Positions 1-6,706 of a stretch of DNA of 12,030 nucleotides are shown one piece after another (position 1 is the first letter of the stretch; each line of letters begins with the position of its first letter). The notes beneath the pieces are model-generated. The model was not told the origin of the DNA. It saw nothing but the letters and a program-made list of their open reading frames with translations, and did not search any database. The position numbers and the translations under genes were made by a program. Source of the DNA: an uncultured Eggerthella sp. Lineage in GTDB: Bacteria > Actinomycetota > Coriobacteriia > Coriobacteriales > Eggerthellaceae. Where the stretch lies: contig UQVJ01000055.1 in assembly GCA_900544455.1 (NCBI GenBank), positions 1-12,030 of the forward strand, given 5' to 3'.

Positions 1-77
1 GCGCCGTTACCTCAGCTGGATAGAGGGACTGACTACGAATCAGTACGTCGGGGGTTCGAATCCCTCACGGCGCACCA
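1..77 (+). tRNA. tRNA-Arg (anticodon ACG), complete with CCA
   Basis: A full cloverleaf can be drawn. The acceptor stem GCGCCGT (1-7) pairs with ACGGCGC (67-73), the D arm is closed by CCTC/GAGG, and the anticodon stem ACTGA/TCAGT (28-32/40-44) encloses the loop CTACGAA. The anticodon A35-C36-G37 reads CGN arginine codons; A34 of such tRNAs is normally deaminated to inosine. The T arm carries GGTTCGAATCC, the discriminator base is A74 and CCA (75-77) is encoded. The gene begins at the first base of the window, so its promoter is not visible. Its 3' end is a classical integration target, but I found no second copy of it in the window. Confidence 0.97.
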
Positions 78-89
78 TCCAAAATGCCT

Positions 90-119
90 AGTCGCTAGCT
101 TTTTGCTAGCGACTTTTTT
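90..119 (+). terminator. Rho-independent terminator of tRNA-Arg
   Basis: A perfect inverted repeat AGTCGCTAGC / GCTAGCGACT (90-99 and 105-114) with a TTTTT loop is followed by a T-run to 119. It sits 13 bases after the tRNA CCA end, as expected for a single tRNA transcription unit. Confidence 0.92.
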
Positions 120-898
120 GTTTTCTTGTGTTCACAAATAGGCGCCTGGGGACAATCTGTAGACAATTCCGAAAAGCCAGGTGCTTATAGCGTTGAGGAT
201 TTCGCCGAACGCATCTGCGGCTTTCCTGTTCGGATTCTTGATTGCGACCATAAATATTCAATGTGGTTGCTGCCTGCTAACCCCCCACTTTCTGGGCATT
301 GCGATTTCGGCTGGCAAGAATCGCACCGTATGCATTCCCTTTTCGCCGAATGCGGGCAATAAGCCCCCTTCCTGGCAACATCTTCGCCTTATGTATGCTT
401 TTCGAGATAGTGATGGCAAGATCCTCGCCTCATGTGTCCATTTCCAGGCACAATCAGACGATTCGGAATGCGTGGCGCGGAAATCTTGCCGTCAAGGACC
501 GCTTTTCGCGTCGAGATGCCCGAAATCATGCATGGCGCATGATTCTTGCCATGGGGATTGCCCCCCCCTGAGGTCCGCGCGCGGTATGTGCCGCCACGGT
601 CCCAGTCGAGTGCCTGGCGAAACGCTGGTTAGCACCGAGCGCATCCCTGGACAAGCGCCTTTTTGGATGGCTTGTTGGGCAGTATGGGTTTCGGGCTGTT
701 GCGGGATTGTCCAAACCGCCTTTTCGAAATTGCAGTTGCAGATAGGGGGGGGGCGAGTTTCCTCCCGTGTCTTGTTGCCGAAGAAAAGGAGGCACTTCGA
801 GGGTAATGTCGGGTGCTGTGTTCGGTGTTCTCATGGCTCCATTACTTTTTTGTGAATGCTTTCGCATCTATTTAAGGTTCGACCGATAAGGTTTCCCC
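120..898. other. Gene-free stretch upstream of the DUF559-like gene
   Basis: No convincing gene lies between the tRNA terminator and the start at 899. Overlapping open frames exist on both strands (for example 181-855 plus and 526-867 minus), but none has a recognisable domain or good ribosome-binding site, and their composition is cysteine/serine/arginine-rich like translated non-coding DNA. The stretch contains repeat element copy 1 (313-550), a run of eight C (561-568), a run of nine G (745-753) and a short palindrome TTGTGTTCACAA (126-137). A promoter for the downstream gene is presumably in 780-885, but I see no clear -35/-10 pair. Confidence 0.6.
313..550. repeat. Composite repeat element, copy 1 (five 23-nt units)
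   Basis: Five 23-nt units beginning GGCAA(G/C) and ending in ATGCAT-like hexamers can be aligned without gaps. Forward units are at 313-335, 374-396 and 415-437; inverted units are at 468-490 and 528-550. Unit starts are spaced 61, 41, 53 and 60 nt. Forward units are usually followed by a TTTTCG or TTTCC-type block. The outermost units (313-335 and 528-550) are inverted copies of each other, matching at ten bases on the outer side and six on the inner side, so the element has terminal inverted repeats and could fold back on itself. A second copy with the same layout lies at 2078-2314. The element is not a CRISPR, because units are degenerate, irregularly spaced and of mixed orientation. Candidate natures are a MITE-like element, a structured RNA or a cluster of protein-binding sites. 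Confidence 0.8.
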
Positions 899-1852
899 AT
901 GGTACTTTTCATTGGACATTCAAGTGCAGTTAGGTTGCTTCGCTCGCTCGAGGATTTTGAGGGCATTCGGGCGGCGCGGGCGATGCCTTCTTCTAGGGAT
1001 ATTCCGACGTTGCCGAAATCATTCAGGGAAAGCTCCCCTCTCGCAACGCTCCCTCGTCCGTTGGAAGTTGTTGTCTCGTCGGGGAAAACAAGAAGCCAAG
1101 CCAAGCAGTTTCATAGCAACATTTGGAAGCTTCCCGACAGGACGTCTTGCTTTCTTTTGTTTGAGAATGGGATCTATTTGAGCAATCCTGAATTTTGTTT
1201 TGTGCAGCTTGCTCGGTCGTGTAGCGTAATCGACCTAATCAAATTAGGCTTTGAGCTATGCGGAACTTATCGGATGGATTCCTCAAGCTCCATTGGGTTC
1301 CAGTCCGCTCAGCCCCTTTCGAGCCCAGAGGCAATCAGTCGCTTTATAGGCAAAATGCCTGGCAAAGCGCCCCGAAAGGCCAAAACAGCCGTACGTTATG
1401 TCCGCAGCGCTTCAGCATCGCCGATGGAAACATGCTTGGCGCTTTTGCTGGGCTTGCCCGCTAGCTATGGCGGCTATGGGTTGGGTATGCCGGAGATGAA
1501 TGCTAAGGTGCTGATCCCCGCAAAGCGCGGTAAGCGAGTCACTTATCGCGAATACCACTGTGATCTGTATTGGCCCGAGCGAAACGTTGCCATCGAATAT
1601 AACAGCCGGGAATTCCATGTGAACGAGCTTGCCGTGGAGCGAGATGCGTCACGTATCAACAATCTCAAAGCTGCGGGAATTGAGGTTCTTGCTGTTACCC
1701 GTGCGCACGTCGCCGACAACGTGAAGTTCGACGCTATTGCCCATTCCGCGGCGAGCCTTATGGGCAAACGAATCAGGGTCGCCTATGCCGACATCGATGA
1801 GCGTCGAGCGGGTTTGCGCAAGCAACTTTTCTCAAAGGATCCTTGGCGCTGA
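899..1852 (+). CDS. DUF559-like protein with predicted PD-(D/E)XK nuclease fold
   Basis: The 317-residue protein probably has two parts. Residues 1-125 carry segments such as NGIYLSNPEFCFVQLAR, resembling the non-catalytic part of AbiEi-like/DUF559 proteins. Residues 165-295 look like a DUF559/Vsr-type endonuclease domain, with SPMET (E177), HCDLYWPE (D222), VAIEY (E233) and FH (H240) followed by RDASRINNLKAAGIEVLAVT. This E...D-x10-E spacing fits a PD-(D/E)XK core. The assignment rests on motif resemblance, and the substrate is unknown. The start at 899 is preceded by an AAGG about seven bases upstream. The gene stands alone, flanked by two copies of the composite repeat, with 64-bp tandem repeats beginning one base after the stop. 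Similar proteins occur as stand-alone paralogues in Coriobacteriia (from memory). It could act in defence, DNA repair or mobility; it could equally be a regulator with an inactive nuclease fold. Confidence 0.75.
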   Translation: MVLFIGHSSAVRLLRSLEDFEGIRAARAMPSSRDIPTLPKSFRESSPLATLPRPLEVVVSSGKTRSQAKQFHSNIWKLPDRTSCFLLFENGIYLSNPEFCFVQLARSCSVIDLIKLGFELCGTYRMDSSSSIGFQSAQPLSSPEAISRFIGKMPGKAPRKAKTAVRYVRSASASPMETCLALLLGLPASYGGYGLGMPEMNAKVLIPAKRGKRVTYREYHCDLYWPERNVAIEYNSREFHVNELAVERDASRINNLKAAGIEVLAVTRAHVADNVKFDAIAHSAASLMGKRIRVAYADIDERRAGLRKQLFSKDPWR

Positions 1853-2035
1853 GCTGATTCTTGCGTTGCTTCAGCCGCGAGGACCGATGCTCTCGTGGGG
1901 GCTGCCTTGGTCTTAGGCTGATTTGCGTGTTGCTTCGGGCCGTCAAGGACAATAGTCTCGTGGGTGTCGCTTTGGCGCTGGGTGATTTGGCTGCTGCTCT
2001 GGGATCTTCCTTCGGGCCGATGCTCCGTCTGCCCA
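1853..2035. repeat. Imperfect 64-bp tandem repeats (about three units)
   Basis: Immediately after the DUF559-like stop codon, a unit starting GCTGATT (1853-1916) is repeated at 1917-1980. Both copies contain GTTGCTTC, an AGGAC block and TCTCGTGGG, with small compensating indels. A third, more degenerate unit starts GGTGATTT at 1981 and runs to about 2035. The period of 64 is not a multiple of three and no reading frame is maintained through all units, which argues against protein repeats. No promoter or terminator is evident here. Confidence 0.65.
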
Positions 2036-2077
2036 TTACTTCGCTATGCCCATCTTTAAGGTTGTTTTGGCTGATGT

Positions 2078-2314
2078 GACAAGAATCGTGCCGCATGTAT
2101 CCTCTTCTCGCCGATTGCACAAAAATGCCGCCTCCCTGGCAACGTTCGCGCGAAATGCATGCTTTTCGCGCTGAAGATGGCAAAATCTTCGTCCTATGCA
2201 TTCGTTTCGGGGTGCAAGCGGGCGATTTCGGATACATAGCGTGTGAATCTTGCCGGGGAGACGGCCTTTTCGTGTCGAGGTCCCTGGAATCATGCATGGG
2301 GCGAAGATCTTGCC
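2078..2314. repeat. Composite repeat element, copy 2 (five 23-nt units)
   Basis: This element has the same architecture as 313-550. Forward 23-nt units are at 2078-2100, 2138-2160 and 2179-2201; inverted units are at 2232-2254 and 2292-2314. Start-to-start spacings are 60, 41, 53 and 60 nt, identical to copy 1 except for one base in the first interval. The sequences between units also align, for instance GCTTTTCG after the second unit and CTTTTCG between the fourth and fifth. In the 135 nt I aligned base by base (415-549 against 2179-2313) I counted 44 differences, about 67% identity. The differences are spread over codon positions as 12/18/14 in the open frame, so the conservation is not protein-like. 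Confidence 0.8.
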
Positions 2315-2475
2315 GGCGCTCAGCGTTGCTTGGCCGTTAGCGGCGCCTTTATTTCCATGCGGAAAGGAGAGCCTGCCTTTTTCTGGGGTTTCGTAATTGC
2401 GCCAATAAAAATGGACGCCCTAGGGCGTCCATTTCGTGCGCTATGCAAAATGTGCGGCAATGCCGCGATGAAGAG
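2315..2475. other. Intergenic tail between repeat copy 2 and the rha operon end
   Basis: No gene is seen here. The stretch contains the operon terminator (2406-2434). It also contains a segment at 2374-2412 that matches 219-257 at 26 of 39 positions without gaps, which may be another diverged repeat or chance. Confidence 0.5.
2406..2434 (-). terminator. Rho-independent terminator of the rhamnose operon
   Basis: A palindrome centred on CCTAGG (AAATGGACGCCC paired with GGGCGTCCATTT, 2409-2434) is followed in the minus-strand direction by TTTTTATT. It lies about 40 bases after the stop codon of the MFS transporter gene, the last gene of the minus-strand operon. Confidence 0.9.
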
Positions 2476-3843
2476 CTACTCGATCTTGCCGTAGCGCTCT
2501 TCGGTGATCTGGTCGAGCGTCTTGCCCTGGGTCTTGGGGCACCAGATAACGCCCACAACCAGGGAAATAAGAAGAACGACGCACATGATAACAGCTGCAG
2601 GGAAGAAGCCGGCGGGGTTCGTGGAGATGTCGCCCATGATGGCGCCAACGCCTACGAGCGACCAAATGCCCAAAGCGCCACGAACCAAGAAGAACATGAT
2701 GCCCTGAGCGCCGCCGCGATACTGCGTGGGGAACAGCTCGGTACCCCACAGAGCGTAGAAGCACTGAGCGGAGAAACCAGCGGAAATGCCCCACAAGATT
2801 ACGTATACCCAAAGAACCCAGCCCATGGATTCGGTGTCACCGCTCTGGATGGCAAGGCCGAATACGGCAATAGCAACCCAGGACAGCAGCGCCAGCAGTG
2901 CGGAGGCGCCGAACAGCACGCGGTGGGAGATAACGTCGCCGAAACGGCTGAAGATTGCCAGCGAGCAGACGGCAACCAGCACCCACTGAACAACGCCCAG
3001 GAGGCTCTGGCCGGTTGCGTCGATGTTGCCTGCGGCAGCATAGAGGTACGGCATAAACTGGCCGTTCGTGCCTGCGGCCAGGTTCCAGGTCAGGTACACG
3101 GCAACCAGGAAGATGATGGTCTTCACGTTCACGGGGTTCTTCAGAGCGGTTGCCATCATCTTGCCGAAGGACTGCTTCTCGGTGGCAGCAGCGTTCTTTT
3201 CGGCCCAGTCGGCAGATTCTTGCAGCTGACGCTGAAGGTTCCATGCGATAAGGGCAACGATGAACAGAACCAGGAACAGCAGGCGGGTTGCCAGCATGCC
3301 GTCGAACGGACCGTAGGTGCCTGCGGGGAGCAGGGTGGTGCCATCAGATTCGAAGCCGGGAATGATGAAGCTCATGATCAGCGAAAGGATGAAGATGATG
3401 GCAGGGCCGCAGCTCCATGCGAACTGGCTGATGCCGATGTTGGAAGCACGCTTCGTGGAGGTAGACGTTTCGGAGATATAGCTCCAGGAAGCGGGAACGC
3501 CAGCGCCTACGGAAAGGCCGGAGAGCACAACGCCTACAACAACCATGGGCAGGTTTACAGCAACCATGGCGATGAATACACCAGCAGCGTAAACTAGCAG
3601 GTTGTACTTATAAATAGTAGTACGGCCGAACTTGTCGGTTAGGAAGCCGCCGATCAGCGCGCCGACAGCTGCGCCGAAGGCGTTTGCGCCGATAGCGCCC
3701 AGAATTGCGGTCCAAGCGGAGCCGAAGTTGAATGCAGCAGCCCAAGCAGTAAGGGCGAGGCTGCTGGCTACGATGCAGCCAGAGTCAAGGAAGTTGGTCA
3801 GGGAAACCGCCATGGTTCCCTTGCGTTCTTGGGAAAGCGCCAA
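2476..3843 (-). CDS. MFS transporter, probable L-rhamnose uptake permease
   Basis: This is a 455-residue, very hydrophobic protein consistent with a 12-helix major facilitator in the cytoplasmic membrane. The loop between helices 2 and 3 carries the family signature GGFLTDKFGRTTIYKY (about residues 65-80, with D70, G73 and R74), and the C-terminal part has the sugar-porter-like ELFPTQYRGGAQGIMF. The long central hydrophilic stretch (ESADWAEKNAAATEKQSFGK) fits the loop joining the two six-helix halves. It is the last gene of the rha operon, starting 12 nt after rhaM, which makes L-rhamnose the likeliest substrate in place of the unrelated RhaT; specificity is inferred from context only. The full frame opens with TTG at 3843 behind AGAAAGG. 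An ATG ten codons inside (3813), behind AAGGG, is an alternative start. Confidence 0.85.
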   Translation of the reverse strand: MALSQERKGTMAVSLTNFLDSGCIVASSLALTAWAAAFNFGSAWTAILGAIGANAFGAAVGALIGGFLTDKFGRTTIYKYNLLVYAAGVFIAMVAVNLPMVVVGVVLSGLSVGAGVPASWSYISETSTSTKRASNIGISQFAWSCGPAIIFILSLIMSFIIPGFESDGTTLLPAGTYGPFDGMLATRLLFLVLFIVALIAWNLQRQLQESADWAEKNAAATEKQSFGKMMATALKNPVNVKTIIFLVAVYLTWNLAAGTNGQFMPYLYAAAGNIDATGQSLLGVVQWVLVAVCSLAIFSRFGDVISHRVLFGASALLALLSWVAIAVFGLAIQSGDTESMGWVLWVYVILWGISAGFSAQCFYALWGTELFPTQYRGGAQGIMFFLVRGALGIWSLVGVGAIMGDISTNPAGFFPAAVIMCVVLLISLVVGVIWCPKTQGKTLDQITEERYGKIE

Positions 3844-3855
3844 TGCTTTACCTTT

Positions 3856-4197
3856 CTAGTCGAGGTGGAATGCGCAGGGCAGGTCTACGGAAACGGGCGA
3901 ATTGTCTGCGTTCGTTTCCATGACGCTTGCCATGAAATCCCACCATTTCTTGCAAATATCGGTCTTGGCGGACTCGGCATAGCGTTCGGGGTCGTCAAGC
4001 TCGATATATCCGAAGAGGATATTGGTTTCCTCGTCGATGAAAATGGAGTAGTTGTGCCCACCGTATTCGTGGAGCATGTCGGCCATTTCGGGCCACAGTT
4101 CGTTGTGACGTTTTTCGTACTCTTCGGCAAAGCCCGGGTAGAGCTTCATCTTAAAGCCGGAAATAGTGCGTCCATCAGCGGTTTTGCGGATAGTCAT
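3856..4197 (-). CDS. rhaM: L-rhamnose mutarotase
   Basis: The 113-residue protein belongs to the RhaM/YiiL family (usual length about 104), which interconverts the alpha and beta anomers of L-rhamnose in the cytoplasm and supplies the form used by the isomerase. Family landmarks are all present: EYEKRHNELWPEM with the catalytic histidine expected at H31, GGHNYSIFIDEETNILFGYIE, the tryptophan pair in CKKWWDFM (W85, W86), and NADNSPVSVDL near the C terminus. The N terminus is slightly longer than usual. It lies between rhaD and the transporter with 12-nt gaps on both sides, and an AAGG overlapping the rhaD stop can serve as ribosome-binding site. Confidence 0.95.
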   Translation of the reverse strand: MTIRKTADGRTISGFKMKLYPGFAEEYEKRHNELWPEMADMLHEYGGHNYSIFIDEETNILFGYIELDDPERYAESAKTDICKKWWDFMASVMETNADNSPVSVDLPCAFHLD

Positions 4198-4209
4198 CGA
4201 AGCGCCGCC

Positions 4210-5115
4210 TTAGTCCAGGAACTCATCGTTGACGGTAAGGCCGAAATCGATGCCGATCTGGCGCAGGCCCTCGTCGGAAATGGTGTTCATGAACTCGTCG
4301 GAGCCGCCATTCATCTGGCGAGCGCGACGATATACATCAGCAGCCTTTTCGATGGTGTGCATCAGGCCGAAGGTGGTATCGAAATCGGGGCCGGAAACGA
4401 ACAGGCCGTGCTGGGCCCAAACGGCTGCCTCGTACTTCTTCATAAGCTCGGAGGTTGCTTTTGCAATCTCGGCGCCACCAGGAACCATCCAAGGCACAAC
4501 GCCAACGCCGGAGGGGAATACCACGATGCATTCGGTCATGGCCTTCCACAGCGCACGGGTGAAGTAGCGCGCATCAAGTGGGCACACGAACGTCATGGCG
4601 ATGACGTTGATGGGGTGGGCGTGGTAAATCACGCGGCACTCGTTGTTGGTGGCCTCCATGCGCACCGCATGGTTCATGAAATGCGTGGGGAATTCGGAGG
4701 TGGGCTTGCCGCCATCGGTCAGACCCCAAACGATGCGCCAAGAATCTCCAGCGTCGTTGATTTCAACGATGCCGATGTTGTGGGAAGGGTCGCTCATAAC
4801 GTTGCGCATGTAGCGGCCAGAACCAGTGGTAAGGAAGAATGCGCCGCGCAGGCTATCGGCCTGTACGCCCATGTTCACCCATTCGCCAGGGGTTGCGTTG
4901 AAGAAGGGGCGAGCCTGCTCTACCTCCTCTTCCTTCATGCGGTAGGTAAGGTTGCCGCCATTGCGCTCGTGCCAACCCTGCTGCCAGCCGTCGTCACACA
5001 GGCGGCAAAAGCCGCGTACGAAGGCAAGTTGCTCGACGGCAACGCCGGAGACTGCGCCGCGAGCTGCGGAAACGCCGTTTTTGAGCGTATCCATAGCACT
5101 GTCGATAATATCCAT
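4210..5115 (-). CDS. rhaD: Rhamnulose-1-phosphate aldolase (class II, zinc)
   Basis: RhaD cleaves L-rhamnulose-1-phosphate to dihydroxyacetone phosphate and L-lactaldehyde. The 301-residue protein aligns along its length with E. coli RhaD (274 aa) as I remember it: GWHERNGGNLTYRM (48-60), TTGSGRYMRNV (96-106), TSEFPTHF with catalytic E141, the zinc ligands in YHAHP (H165, H167) and AQHGLF (H236), and FPSGVGVVPWMVPG. The open frame extends upstream to 5475, but that extension overlaps the rhaA end, lacks homology and encodes the leader repeats. Two adjacent ATGs lie at 5118 and 5115; the AAAGGA box is only two bases from the first and five from the second, so 5115 is preferred. An unusual 292-nt gap separates it from rhaA. 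Confidence 0.96.
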   Translation of the reverse strand: MDIIDSAMDTLKNGVSAARGAVSGVAVEQLAFVRGFCRLCDDGWQQGWHERNGGNLTYRMKEEEVEQARPFFNATPGEWVNMGVQADSLRGAFFLTTGSGRYMRNVMSDPSHNIGIVEINDAGDSWRIVWGLTDGGKPTSEFPTHFMNHAVRMEATNNECRVIYHAHPINVIAMTFVCPLDARYFTRALWKAMTECIVVFPSGVGVVPWMVPGGAEIAKATSELMKKYEAAVWAQHGLFVSGPDFDTTFGLMHTIEKAADVYRRARQMNGGSDEFMNTISDEGLRQIGIDFGLTVNDEFLD

Positions 5116-5218
5116 CATTGTCCTTTCGTTCTGAAGTACCGAATGATCGGTTTCGGAAAAGCCGCTCGGGAAAGTGGCCTTTTCGAAGCGCATTCGACTT
5201 GTGTTTGCGGAGTTGAAA

Positions 5219-5333
5219 CTCGGTATCAGATGCTTCTGGCGAAGGTCTTCCGGCATCCGATGCGCCTCGGCAATGGCTCCCTTGGCGCAGGATGCTTCCG
5301 GCCACGGCCTCCTCGGCTTCGGATGATCCCGGC
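5219..5333 (-). repeat. Four degenerate ~30-bp repeats in the rhaA-rhaD gap
   Basis: Read on the minus strand, four related units occur at 5333-5311, 5302-5280, 5271-5247 and 5240-5219. They share the approximate pattern GCCGGAAGCATCCGATGCC followed by GAGG. Unit starts are 28-33 nt apart. The core GCATC-CG-ATGC is self-complementary, so individual units can form small hairpins. The region lies in the untranslated leader of rhaD and may affect mRNA processing or stability; it may also be a decayed REP-like cluster. Confidence 0.55.
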
Positions 5334-5352
5334 AAGGGCTTCTGACCTTGCC
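5331..5352 (-). other. Perfect 7-bp hairpin GGCAAGG/CCTTGCC
   Basis: GGCAAGG and CCTTGCC are separated by an eight-base loop in the rhaA-rhaD intergenic region, just downstream of the rhaA hairpin in the transcript. There is no T-run after it, so it is more likely an mRNA structure or a binding site than a terminator. Confidence 0.5.
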
Positions 5353-5360
5353 TTCTGGGC

Positions 5361-5391
5361 GCAGAAAGCGCCCCTCGAGAGGAGGGGCGCT
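5361..5391 (-). terminator. Stable hairpin after rhaA, possible leaky terminator
   Basis: AGCGCCCCTC (5367-5376) pairs with GAGGGGCGCT (5382-5391) across a five-base loop. It lies 16 bases past the rhaA stop codon. In the minus-strand transcript only TTTCTG follows, a weak T tract. It may therefore act as a partial terminator or a 3'-end stabiliser that lets rhaB/rhaA be expressed more than the distal genes. Level effects are inferred. Confidence 0.6.
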
Positions 5392-5407
5392 GAAAAAATG
5401 CCCAGGC

Positions 5408-6670
5408 TTACTGGCGCTTGGAGAGCACCTCATCTTCGTAGGCCTTAACCTCGTCCCACAGCTGATCTTCAGCAACTACGCCCTGACGTGCGCAGTACTC
5501 GTCCCAAACCGCGGTCCAAGGCATGGTCTTGAACTGCTCGGTAACGATCATCTTTTCGGAGAACTGGTAGGTGTCCTGCAGCTCCTTTAAGCGATCCCAG
5601 GGTTGCAGCAGTTCGAACAGCAGGCACTTTTCCATGGCACGCATGCCGGTAGCCCAAGCGCCGATGCGGTTGATGGAAGCATCGAAGAAGTCCATGCCGA
5701 TAAGAACCTTGTCCATGCCTTCGGGGCAACGAACAACTTCAGCGGCAATGTCTTTGATGGAGTCCTCGAACAGAACAACATGGTCGGAGTCCCAGTGCAT
5801 GGAGCGGGTAACATGCAGCGGTACATAGGGGAAGAACTGCAACAGGCTGGGCAGCTTGTCGGAAATGCTTTCCATGGGGTTGAAGTGGCCCGCATCGATA
5901 AGCACTACATGGTTGCCGCCCTTCTTGGCAGCGTAGGATACATAGAATTCCTGGTTGCCGGTGGTGAAGCCTTCAACGCCGATGCCGAATACCTTCTGCT
6001 CAACCGCATCGATAACGTGCGGGGTTTCGAAGGAATAGATTTCGTCGAGAGAATCCTTCAGGCGTGCGCGCAGGCCATAGGCGTCAGCGGCGTAGTCCTT
6101 CAAGCCGTCGGGAATCCAGAAGTTGTTCAGGACCATATCGTCCATTTCCTCGCCGATACGCTCTGCGATCTGGCGGCAGGCAATGCAGTGGCGGATCCAG
6201 AAATCACGCACATCCTTTTCAGGGCTGGAAACGGTAAGGCCTTCCTTTACCAGCGGGTGGCTGAACAGAGTGGGGTTGAAGTCGATGCCGAAGCCGTTCT
6301 TCTTAGCCCAGGTTACCCAGGGTTCGAAGTGCTTGTACTCGAGCTTATCGCGGTCAACCCAGGGGTTTTCCTCAGTGAAGATAGCGTAGCTTGCGTGCAG
6401 GTTGATGCGCTTTTTGCCGGGGATCAGGCTTGCTGCCTTCTCGAAGTCGGCCATGAGCTGTTCGGGGGTGGCGGCGCGGCCAGGGTAGTTGCCCGTGGTC
6501 ATGATGCCACCGGAAGCTGCGTTATCGTCGCCCTGGTCGAAGCCGACTACGTCGTCGCCCTGCCAGCAATGCATAGAGATGGCCTTGTTTGACAGGGTTT
6601 CGATCACTGCTTCGGTGTCGATGCCCTGCTTGGCATACGCATCGCGTGCCAATTCGTACATAGTGGTCAT
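5408..6670 (-). CDS. rhaA: L-rhamnose isomerase
   Basis: RhaA converts L-rhamnose to L-rhamnulose, the first committed step of the pathway. The 420-residue product matches the family's usual length (E. coli 419). Conserved blocks include WQGDDVVGF (36-44), INLHASYA (89-96), GFGIDFNPTLFSHP (126-139), FWIPDGLKD (184-192), GVEGFTTGNQEFY with metal ligand E233, LIDAGHFNP (D259, H262), SMHWDSDHVV (H292, D294, D296) and LIGMDFFDASINRI (D327). These carry the acidic and histidine residues that bind the two divalent metals of this TIM-barrel enzyme. The start at 6670 has AGGAG five bases upstream. It follows rhaB by 36 nt and is followed by a GC-rich hairpin. Confidence 0.98.
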   Translation of the reverse strand: MTTMYELARDAYAKQGIDTEAVIETLSNKAISMHCWQGDDVVGFDQGDDNAASGGIMTTGNYPGRAATPEQLMADFEKAASLIPGKKRINLHASYAIFTEENPWVDRDKLEYKHFEPWVTWAKKNGFGIDFNPTLFSHPLVKEGLTVSSPEKDVRDFWIRHCIACRQIAERIGEEMDDMVLNNFWIPDGLKDYAADAYGLRARLKDSLDEIYSFETPHVIDAVEQKVFGIGVEGFTTGNQEFYVSYAAKKGGNHVVLIDAGHFNPMESISDKLPSLLQFFPYVPLHVTRSMHWDSDHVVLFEDSIKDIAAEVVRCPEGMDKVLIGMDFFDASINRIGAWATGMRAMEKCLLFELLQPWDRLKELQDTYQFSEKMIVTEQFKTMPWTAVWDEYCARQGVVAEDQLWDEVKAYEDEVLSKRQ

Positions 6671-6706
6671 GAATGCTCCTATCTGTACCTAAAAGGTTGG
6701 TTGCTG

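Noticed and set aside
1..77. tRNA-Arg as attachment site of an integrated element
   Set aside because: No second copy of the tRNA 3' end and no integrase gene are present in the window, so integration here is not supported.
313..550. CRISPR array
   Set aside because: The 23-nt units are degenerate, irregularly spaced and occur in both orientations, and no cas genes are present.
181..855. 224-residue plus-strand open frame
   Set aside because: It runs through repeat copy 1 and two homopolymer runs, has no recognisable domain or good ribosome-binding site, and its comparison with the second repeat copy shows no third-codon-position bias.
1773..2297. 174-residue minus-strand open frame
   Set aside because: It overlaps the end of the DUF559-like gene, the 64-bp tandem repeats and repeat copy 2; its Arg/Ser/Pro-rich translation has no domain, so it is a chance frame.
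2443..3597. 384-residue plus-strand frame
   Set aside because: It is antisense to the MFS transporter, lacks a domain and reflects codon bias of the real gene on the other strand.
3829..5448. 539-residue plus-strand frame
   Set aside because: It is antisense to rhaM and rhaD, both of which are clear family members on the minus strand.
5116..5475. N-terminal extension of rhaD to 5475
   Set aside because: The extension overlaps the end of rhaA, encodes the leader repeats and has no match in RhaD; ATG 5115 has a well-placed AAAGGA.
5603..6592. 329-residue plus-strand frame
   Set aside because: It is antisense to rhaA, which has the full set of isomerase motifs.
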